Source: Endomychus coccineus | Taxonomy: Eukaryota; Arthropoda; Insecta; Coleoptera; Endomychidae | Direction of reading: 5' to 3' | DNA length: 64,000 nucleotides | NCBI GenBank assembly: GCA_958510875.1 | Contig: OY294067.1 | Location: forward strand, 265,830,180-265,894,179 | Shown: positions 54,600 through 64,000 of the stretch, piece after piece | How positions within the stretch are numbered: position 1 is the first letter of the stretch | Layout: each line of letters starts with the position of its first letter | Position numbers and translations under genes: made by a program | The notes under the pieces: generated by a model | Seen by the model: only the letters and a program-made list of their open reading frames with translations | Told to the model about the DNA's origin: nothing | Databases searched by the model: none

Positions 54600-55020
54600 A
54601 AAAAAATAAGGAAAATATATATGTGAATTTGTGGAATATGAAAGTGTTACTTTTTGTTTCACATTTTCGGTTGGTACTCCTAACTTTGAAACTACAATAA
54701 TTAATTTCGCAAACAAATATTGTAGTAAATTAAATTGATAATGCCGTTCCTTGGTGGAAATTCATGTCATATTATAAAGTAATAAATTTTTTCTGCCATG
54801 TTATAAAATGAATGTGACTTTGTCAAACACTATATTAGTAGAGTAAATTAACATGAATGAGCAACTGTATAAACATAAACATACTGAGCTAATAATGGAA
54901 TTAACAAAGATAAGAAATACGTTATAAAAGTATGGTAGCAACAAGCGTGTAACTGCAAAATTAATAATTTTTCAACCAAAAAACTGCTATTTCACAATTT
55001 TAGCTATGATATTAAAAATT
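54600..55020. other. A+T-rich 3' flank of p130CAS
   Basis: No gene or repeat recognised. Confidence 0.5.
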
Positions 55021-55535
55021 TGAGGCATTATTTTGTGTACGGAACCGAAATATATAATGAGAAAAGTAATTGAAAAATTTAACTAATTTAATTTTAATTA
55101 ATTTTATTAATAATAATTTGGGGCATTATTTTGTGTGCGGAACCAAAATACATAATGAGAAAAGTAATTGAAAAATGTAACTAATTTAATTTTAATTAAT
55201 TTTATTAATAATGATTAATTAATTTTATTAATAATAATTCGGGGCATTATTTTGTGTACGGAACCGAAATATGTAATGAGAAAAGTAATTGAAAAATTTA
55301 ACTAATTTAATTTAAATTAATTTTATTAACAATAATTTGGGACATCATTATGTGTACGGAACCGAAATATATAATGAGAAAATTAATTGAAAAATTTAAC
55401 TAATTTAATTTTAATTAACTTTATTAATAATAATTAATTAATTTTATTAATAATAATTTGGGACATTATTTTGTGTATGGAACCGAAATATATAATGAGA
55501 AAAGTAATTGAAAAATTTAACTAATTTTCTGGAAA
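55021..55535. repeat. Five-copy tandem repeat with alternating 100/120-bp spacing
   Basis: GGCATTATTTTGTGTACGGA-type starts occur at about 55021, 55121, 55241, 55341 and 55461, each followed by ACCGAAATATATAATGAGAA and GTAATTGAAAAATTTAACTA. The steps are 100, 120, 100 and 120. The longer units carry an extra 20 bases of TTAATTAATTTTATTAAT-type sequence, so the array is built of 220-bp dimers. Confidence 0.88.
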
Positions 55536-55935
55536 AATAACCACAAGAATACAGTTTCATCCTTGTAGTCACCGACAAACAAAAAACCTGAACACTTGAA
55601 AAAACAAACGAAACAAAATAAAAGTAATTTCCGAATTCTGAGGAATAATAAAATTTATTCAAGTGCGTCTTCGGTCATCTGTGCGATCTGATCTTGAGAT
55701 GATCACTAACCAGAGCTTGGTAGTAATCCATATTTATTTGGGCAACATATTTGTATGTTTGCCAAAAGCATAACATCATATTGTGAACTTTTTAGAAGCA
55801 ATTTGTTGTTATCAAGAATCTTTTCAATTTGCAGAGGTATAGAAGAATTTTTTTAGACAGTCGGACCACATTGTTAATAAACAAAACAACTAGCAATGCT
55901 AACATAAATAATAAGATTGAACTGGTCCTTACTTG

Positions 55936-56565
55936 TTGGAAATGCATTATACTACAAATGAACTAACTCAGTAATACACTAAATAAATTTTTATTATAAA
56001 AATATTTTTATAATAAAAGTTCATTTTGGAATTTTTCTACAGTGTACACTGTACATGCCACCTTTTTGTAGATGCACTTACTTACCTTCTGAACTATGTC
56101 GAAAAATTTGGTGGCCTCCTAACAAAATTGAGCGACACTGCTTTCCACCTTTAGGGAATAAGCAGAAGAAACATAAAATAAATTTAAATTTTAAATAATA
56201 AATTCTGATCCGAATTTTTATTATTTTATTTACTTTATCGGTTGGAAATGCATTATACTACAGATGAACTAACTCAGTAATACACTAAAAAAATTCCAAA
56301 ATAAATTGTTACTATAAAATATTTTTATAATAAAAGTTCATTTTGGAATTTTTCTACAGTGTACATGCCACCTGTTTGTAGATGCACTTACTTACCTCCT
56401 GAACTATGTCGAAAAATTTGGTGGCCTCCTAACAAAATTGAGCGGCACTGCTTCCCACCTTTAGGGAATAAGCAGCACAAACAAAAAAATAAATGTAAAT
56501 TTCAAATAGTAAATAAATCTCATTCTGATTCGAATTTTTATTATTTTATTTACTTTTTCGGTTAG
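55936..56565. repeat. 306-bp tandem duplication
   Basis: TTGGAAATGCATTATACTAC starts at 55936 and again at 56242. Both copies contain AGTGTACATGCCACC-like, GTCGAAAAATTTGGTGGCCT and CCACCTTTAGGGAATAAGCA. The second copy has a 68-codon frame (56359-56565) with CPPFCRC-like and KIWWPPNKIERHC patches. The first copy reads similarly in this middle part, but no function is evident. Confidence 0.85.
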
Positions 56566-57380
56566 TTTTTTCAATAAAATATGGCGCCCCTAAAATGTGG
56601 CGATGGAAGCAGTTGCTTTTTCTGCTTCCTTAAAAGGGAGATAAATATTTATATTTGACTATATTATATTTGGAAGAAATTATTTTGATACCGCTTTTAC
56701 GAAATTTATTCCAAACTCATAATATCTCTAATTTCGATCTTCAATTATTCATGTGATATTGGAAAATGATCATTGGAACAGCCACACGCGAACTCAGCCA
56801 TTACATCTATAAATAAACTTACACATAACCTAACCTAGGATTACCTCTTGGAGATTATAATTATAATATGTTTAGTTAATTTTATTGGATTAAGAGGAAA
56901 CTCCCTATTCAGATATAGGATTTGAAAGTTGTACTGGATATAGGGCTCTCATATCTGTTAAATTGAAATTCAGATATCAATTTTGGTCATTCTACTACTG
57001 AATTATTTGAAGATTAACCTAATTTTCCTTCAATTCAACATAATTGTTATTTCTCTTTGAATTTGACCCCTGCATTATGTATTTAAAGTGCATAGCATAT
57101 CAATTTTTTTTAGATAATTCCGTTTTCTGTTATCTAAATAATACCATAGGACGCAACTCGGCTTGCAAATTTTGTTCTGTAACTCGGCAACTGCCCATTT
57201 ACTTACCATATTTGATTATCTTAGTTCTTATCTCGGATAATCCCACTATTATTACCTGTTCGTAATATATATTTATACAGTTGCTCATTTATTTTACTTT
57301 ACTAGTAATGTTTGATAGTCACATCATTGCCGAAACGCGACACAGAGTTGTTGTATAATATAGTGGACAATCACTAACCA
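56566..57380. other. Noncoding stretch
   Basis: AATATGGCGCCCCTAA at about 56578 recurs from 4217. Small frames (57044-57265) lack motifs. Confidence 0.45.
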
Positions 57381-57402
57381 AAGAGTTCTATATAGAACTC
57401 TT
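57381..57402. repeat. 22-bp perfect palindrome
   Basis: AAGAGTTCTATATAGAACTC followed by TT is self-complementary, and one further CC/GG pair lies beyond a single-base bulge. No gene context to interpret it. Confidence 0.85.
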
Positions 57403-60400
57403 GGTCACTAACAGTGGTTTCACTTTGTAATTTGAATGTTGTAGTTGATGGGACTAAATTTTTTAGGTAGCAGATTTTCACGTTTAGCCATGGCACTTAC
57501 AGCAGTAAATGATAACGTTGATTCCTATTGGATCGGAAAATGTCCGAATCCCCTTCGGATTGCAAGGGATGTTTTGGTAATGTTCCTGAATTTTTATAGA
57601 TCGCGGTGTCATCCACCAATTCCTGCGCCCCTACGCAACATAATTTACACTTTCTGAGCGCATCTTCCAACTGAATTTAATGAATTTGCTGTTCAAATCG
57701 ATCACTAGTTTTCACTTCACATGTATAAAGCTAATTGCGGAACTTGACATTTTTTGTTGTTGCATAGATTTAGCTTTTCGCCCTTAGAGTTAACATGGAC
57801 GTTGAACAAAGACCATACACCGACCGAATAGGATTCGGAGGAACTTTTTCCGACCCAATAGACCTAAGTCGTTGTCACTAAAATTTGAATCAGGTTCGAC
57901 AGTCGTATGTTTAGCTTTTTGGTATGCAGATGTCGCTGCAAGTAGGTGTGAAAATGGTGGAAATTGGCAGGTCATAAACTTAGTGTTGTGAAAATTACAC
58001 TTTTAGGAAAGCGAAATCAGACGAGAATCACATCATGAATGAAGGCACTTACGTCTTTACTAGGTATCAGAAGTCCATTCAGAGACAAGGAGACTGCTTT
58101 GCATCTTTACCGCTAGAAGAATGCAACATTCCTTCTTGCTTAGCTTTGTCCGTCTTACAATTTAATAGAATTTATGAATTAATATAAATCTACGACGTTT
58201 CTATATAGTTGAGTTTCAAAATTCGTCAACAGTGAGTACATTTATTTCTCTTTTAAAGATTCATAAATAGCAATTAAATCAGTCGTTAGAAGATGGTTAT
58301 TCAAAATTTTTTGATATGCGGTGACAAAAATAACAAACTCATTTCCTTGAAGTTTCTGCATATGTAAATATATATCAATAATGCACGTACCAATAATTCT
58401 TTGAAAAATCTGCAGTTAATTTCTTTACCAACTCTTTGAATATGTTCGTTCTAACCCGCAACTTCGCTTTACGGTACTTTTAGTTACCATTGTTTTGTTT
58501 ATAGATGACCTTCAATCAAACTGTAAAATTTCATTTATTATTCACAGATGACGCGATCTGCAGTTATCAATTGTCTATAACAAAAGGTGACCTTATTACT
58601 TACACAATAGTGATTTTTTTAAATTGACTATCTGGAATTTAAATGCAATAAATAATTAATGAATTTCTGCCGAGGATTCAATTTGGTAAAACTGATAAAA
58701 CTATTCGATTATCTGGTGGAAGATTTGTAGAACATGCTAATAGACGTGATTCCAAGAATATCTATGACGAATAATAATCCCACCGCTTAACTCTTTTATC
58801 CAACACCAGCGTGTACCGTTCAAGTCAACAACGTGCAAAGAAAGTTAAGTTCATTTTGGTAACTGAGTCGATGTGTGGGCAGGTCTGTTATAAAGTAAGT
58901 TTCAAACCCGTATTAGCTTCCTTTTAGAAAGAATGAATCATAATGCTTATATATTTATGCGAATAAAAGCATCAATAACTCATAAACTTTCTCTCTACTA
59001 TCAGAATCCAAATCACATCACCTAGTGCTAGTTTTCTATAATTTGTTTCTAGTTATCATTTTGAAATATATTTCTAGCCCTCTAATTATTTCTTTCTCAA
59101 CCAAATTATCAAATGCTGCATAAATATTTAAAAAATAACACCAATCAGGTAGCACACCTCATACGGCATTGCGTTTATCAGTATTATATTACTTTAGTGT
59201 AAAAATCATTGAAAAATGACTTAAAAGCTAGTATAGCCTGTTGAAGCATTATTTGATGAATTTCTGGGAAGACAAGGGATTTTGAAAGACTTATAAAATC
59301 TGCGATCTCAATTTTTCATTCGGTCTCAAACGTTGCAAAAAGACTCTAAGGAATATCCTAGATATTAGTATTAGTATTAGCTAAAAACAGTTTAATTCTC
59401 AAATTCTCAAAATTCAAATGTACAAAAGTTTGAAAACAATAACAATTCCAATTGATATCTCACATAACTCCGTTTCTGAAGAAGATTGGCACCACAGTCG
59501 GAAATCTGAATTATGGGTTCCAATTAGAACTCCCACCAATATGCTCTTCATGTAGATTATATATCCAAATGCAAAATTTCGTCTAACCTTTGCATTTGTC
59601 TATTGTCGGCCTAATACGTGAACTCATTCTCTCGAATAAGCAAACGTCTGTGAAATAATGTAACCACTTAGGTACAGGTTCATCCTTGCACTGAATATAT
59701 TACACCTGAACTTGTTCTAAGGAGGAATCGCATAATAGTTCAAAATATCGGCAAAAGTTCCTCTTGGGCTAACATTAAACCTCGGCGTAAATATGTAGAA
59801 ATGCTAATTCTTCCAGATACACTCCACATTTTGTTTGCGAAATTAATCTCATTTTTGTACATGTTGTGGCTGTTTGAATTCGACACACTTTTCGATCTCT
59901 ATGAACAATTTAGTGTCGTCAACACGATTGCAATTCGACTGCTGGAACGATGATTATACGGTTTAAGAGACCAAGTCAAAAAAAATTGACAAAAAATGTG
60001 AAACAAAAAGTTACATCTTTCTGGAACGGTGTTTGATTCCAAGAGATGAAAATTTTGACAGTCCGGATGAATATTCACAAATATCGATTGTCTTACATGA
60101 GATTGATCATAAATATTTCACGATTTAAAAATCATCTAATTGAATGAGTACCTAGTAGTATAGAATGGACCTGTTACGTCAGAAGTACAATGTGAAACTG
60201 CACAAATTTAATATAGAATTCATGTTTTTATATTATAAATGTCGTTACTTAATTGCGATTGGATAATATTTGATAATTCATATTATTATATGAATTATTA
60301 TCATAGCATAACATAAAACATCATATTTAGTCTCAATAATAAAAACAAATTTGTGATATTACAGTATTGCCGAGATGTTGTAAAAAATCTTCCATTATGA

Positions 60401-63400
60401 CATATATTACCCAATCGTGCCGAAGTACCAATAAAAATAAGATTATTCTGTGGTGTTAAGCGTAGTTGTATATGAATAAACTTACATTTAGGCGATAAGT
60501 TAACACAAGAAAATTTCTGGAAACTTTTTAATATCCATTTTTCATTCGTCATCTGTTTGACAATAGGTACATAAATTTGATAATAAAGGTCAAGTGGAAA
60601 TATAATAAATAATAAATGGTAAAAATTATTCCATTATTTTTTTATTATTGAGTTTGAAAAAGTTATCTAAGCATGCCTTAGTCAACTCTCATTATTCCAA
60701 TAATATTTTAGTATATTCCAAATTAAATGAAAGAAAATTCAATTACTAGATTTGTGTCAACTTCATTCCAACAATAATTGATATTTTTCAACAAAGCATT
60801 ATATCATGTTACGTACAAACCCAAAATTATCCGCTCTGATTACAACCGAAAGTAACAGTTGCTTCCACAGTCGAACATTTCAATCTAGACGGCTACCCTA
60901 ACCTACGCTTTCTTCGATCGATTCCCTTTACAGTACGGGAAATTGTACATCGACTAAGGTATCAGCATAAAAATGCTTTATAGTTATGATATATGTTTGA
61001 CCTACTTGGTTAAATATGACGGTTCAATACGAAACCTAATTCAGCCACATTTAGCAAGCAAAAAGGTCAAACAGAAATCAAAAACACGAATACGTGCCGT
61101 TGTGTTACGATTTTTCTAAGAACCCCTTCTTCATAACTGATCTGTACAGTACTACATTTTTGTAATCAAATTTATTTTGTCCAGATAGTTTTCGAATATG
61201 TTTAGAACAAATTGCTTGGCTAATGGCAATCTTAACAGTTATTTCTGATCATCCACAAATCTTTGATCAAGAATTCAAATATCAAATTTGATGATTAATA
61301 CAAAATTTTGATCATCCGTACTGCTGGGTTTTAAATTTCTTATACAAAGATGTTCGGCATGTCCTTATTTCAATAGTTTCAGTTAGAAAGTCTAACAACC
61401 CTATAAGGTACTAAACCCTTGGAATCATATATTATATTTCTTCGTTATCAGTGTACTCTATTGTTGAACGGGTGAATAAATGAAATTAAAAATAAATATG
61501 AATCCTTTTAATGTGAAGAAAAAGAACATTAAATCATCAATTTGTATTCTGAGATCTAGCGATTAAAGTCCATTCATTCGTCTTTGGGCCAAACTATAAA
61601 ATGAGGTAATATTGTCTGTTGCTACATATAACGTTACCTCTTAACACCTCAGTATGCTCATCGTTTTAATAAGCACTAATTAAAACAAGCGTTAACTATT
61701 CATTATTGTTCACCATAAAGTGCATTACAGGGTAAATTATTTCGAAAACTAGTCAAGCAAAGCACAAAGTCATCAAACGTAGAGCGCACAATTTGTGAAT
61801 TTCTTAATGTCTAAGCACAATGTTTAATTAAATTTGGGCCCGTGTAAACGTTTAGTTCAATTATTTTAAATGCGTAGTTACGACATTTACGTGTATAACT
61901 ATAAGACACAATTTAAGTTTAAATGAAACTTCAATGTACACTTTCAAACTATAAGATTTGTTTTTATTTATTTTCTGTTGATAACTCAAATTTCTGATGA
62001 GGCGACTGGGTTGGTAAAATAATATTTAAAATTTGAACATTAATAGTAGTTTAAAAGTGTAAATTGTCTGTTCCTTCAAACTTATTCAAAGTCATTTTAC
62101 AAGTTACTCATAAAACAGAAACTTTTCTAGCACAACAATAAATAAACGCACAAAAGAGACGCACATAAAAGTCCCTGACAAATATTAGATACATTCAGAG
62201 TGTGCATATTCGGATGAACGAAATGAGAATTTGTTTGTATGAAAGTCTGAGAAAATCCATAATTCTTATAATAGTTTTCTTGTTGTGTTTTTAATGTTTA
62301 AGGTCCAAGTGATTGATTTAGATATGAATTATTAGTGTTTTCAGAATTAGATTATGAGTCCACCAATAATAACCATATGTATATACCTTTCAGTCTTAGG
62401 ATCGTCATGGAAAATGATGTGATTTTCCATGTTTATTATAATTCCCCTTAAGAGTTGTTTTTATTGCATTGAACATTACTTTGTGATAAACTGTTAAAAT
62501 TGTAAGTTATCACACTTCCTATCACAAAGTGTTGAACAATGTCAGCGAATTTTTAAAAAATCATTTTTTGAATGAATTATAATTTCGATTTATCATCAAT
62601 ATTTATATATCAATCATCATCAGTCATGCTATTTGCGTATAATTTAAATGTTTCATCACCCACCCATTGAGTTTAGCTCATTCTTAATTTTTGACGACTT
62701 CGCTTTAGCAAATAATGTTCATTCCTATCTGGAAACATACGAAAAGAATGAAAAATAACTTAGTTGCACAATTTAATGAAAGATTCATAACTATCTAAAT
62801 TATTTCTTTTTTTATTTCGAATACGTATCACTGACAATGAATGTGGAAAATACTCAATTTTCCACACAATAGTGGCGTAACTATTTCTTCCATGACCTCG
62901 GCTATTGATCATATTGCCCCCTTCCCACTTTGGCTAAAACTAACAATTATCATAATTTTGAATAATTTAGAGCATAAATAAAATAAAATAATAATCTGTC
63001 GCATTATGACGTATTAGTACTCAACAATTCTGAAGTAGAGTTTTATGATGATTTTTGATATTCTGCAATGATTGTCACACGTTTAGTACGTACACGCACA
63101 AAAACAAAATATATTCTTCCAATAGTTGTTTTAGATCTGGTCGTTCTAAGGGCAGAACGTTGTATCTGAATGTAAATTTTGTGATAATCATCGATACTTT
63201 TTCTAGTGAAGTTATTCGATAACTGATCACAAATAATCAGATCCATCTTTCAAGACCACTCATTCTTTTTGCTATGCAAATAAGAGCAGAGTGTCTCTCA
63301 GATTGACTATAAATTCAGTGACGATCCAAAACAAATATCCCAAGAATCTGTTCTGTTCGGCTAGAGATATTTTATCGTTTAGTACTTCTACTGTAAAATA

Positions 63401-64000
63401 GGTATGTTTAGCATTTTACGAATTCAATTTGATGGTCTATGCTTGCCTTTAATTTCGTAAAAAATTATCATCATTGGTCTTGCTATAAGTTGTTGAATCA
63501 GCATTTTTTTCCCATACACGATCAATTGATCAACGATATGAATGTCAAATAAAGGATTACAAATGTGGAAATCATTTGAATAAGTTATAAACTGAATACA
63601 GCAACAGTATAGATATGTATTAATCAGGGTAAAGCTTGTACATTTTTTTTCGAAAAAGAGCTACAATTATTGCATATTTTCAGACTTTCATAACTTCGGT
63701 TATACCGGAAGATGATATCAGTTTTTTTATTTCGAATGGAACACCCCAATTTAGTAATTTTTGTTTTCAACATTTAAATTAGAGTAAGTTTGATAATATA
63801 TACAACTCTAACTTGATTTTCAACTGATTTTGAGGTTCAAAGACAAAACAAGTTAACCTAAATGTGTTTTGCACGGTCCTTTTATAAATACTTGCAATTT
63901 TGTATCAATTTTAGTTGCATTGTACCTTATGGATTTTTTTATAAGAATCCATATGTCAATATAAATTTTTTTCAATTTGCCACTTTCATGACATGTTTCC
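57403..64000. other. Long A+T-rich intergenic or intronic stretch
   Basis: No gene, transposase or retroelement motif was recognised in 6.6 kb. Frames at 57445-57657 (+), 57790-57975 (-), 60301-60552 (-) and 63043-63246 (-) have no defensible motif. An imperfect hairpin around 62476-62532 (TTTGTGATA / TATCACAAAG) is the only structure noticed. It contrasts with the repeat-packed left half of the window. Confidence 0.45.

Noticed and set aside
57445..57975. 70- and 61-codon frames on opposite strands
   Set aside because: No domain, no splice context, no repeat relation. Not enough to call a gene.
62476..62532. Imperfect inverted repeat as a possible regulatory hairpin
   Set aside because: Only about 10 paired bases with a long loop, which is expected by chance in A+T-rich DNA of this length.
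1..64000. CRISPR arrays, tRNA or rRNA genes, bacterial operons
   Set aside because: No regularly spaced short repeats with unique spacers (the tandem blocks at 19335, 55021 and 55936 have no spacers), no tRNA-like cloverleaf noticed, and no prokaryotic gene packing.

Overview
The window looks like A+T-rich insect chromosomal DNA, possibly from a beetle, although the order is only a guess. It has one confidently recognised host gene and a dense, layered graveyard of transposable elements. Eukaryotic origin follows from a spliced gene with GT-AG introns, from the element types (Penelope-like elements with GIY-YIG endonuclease, TA-flanked Tc1/mariner transposons, non-LTR retrotransposons, an LTR element, foldback elements) and from the absence of any bacterial gene organisation.

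Host gene: 50686-50965 and 53177-54405 (+) are the last two coding exons seen of a Cas-family docking protein (p130CAS/BCAR1). They carry several YDxP phosphotyrosine motifs, the helical serine-rich region, YDYV and the C-terminal FAT-like domain. A polyadenylation signal follows at 54450. The SH3-domain exon was not found in the window, so it lies elsewhere or in short exons I could not recognise. If it lies upstream, part of the 50 kb to the left may be intron.

Layout: 1-1316 foldback element; 2128-2799 possible solo LTR; 2877-6280 three Tc1/mariner-type copies (a transposase remnant, an internally deleted copy and a 1.57 kb copy with TIRs, TA duplication and a broken transposase); 6381-6591 hairpin MITE; 7690-12164 foldback family with two nested Penelope-like insertions that keep their target duplications; 12230-12620 a less A+T-rich stretch with an RFX X-box-like palindrome; 15340-16541 Penelope-like element (reverse transcriptase plus GIY-YIG); 17950-19080 possible LTR; 19150-20040 second foldback type; 20353-31590 a young 11.2 kb LTR element (2678-bp LTRs, CTAA target duplication) reading on the minus strand, with an envelope-like glycoprotein remnant and no recognisable gag-pol; 32923-34490 two Penelope-like fragments; 36585-40735 non-LTR and mariner-type fragments; 40741-45450 more Penelope-like fragments; 45985-49410 one non-LTR element split by a 1979-bp insertion; 49890-50515 a second copy of that non-LTR family; then the Cas exons; 54600-64000 noncoding DNA with two tandem-repeat blocks.

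Two things tie the window together. One Penelope family carries hammerhead-ribozyme-like motifs, and its copies range from an intact core to point-mutated, stem-deleted and core-less forms. Several unrelated-looking foldback units also share a short GTTTTTGGGGTC / TGATNACGA module. No tRNA, rRNA, CRISPR array or prokaryotic feature was seen. ORF-level calls come from direct reading; all homology statements are from memory of protein families, not from searches.
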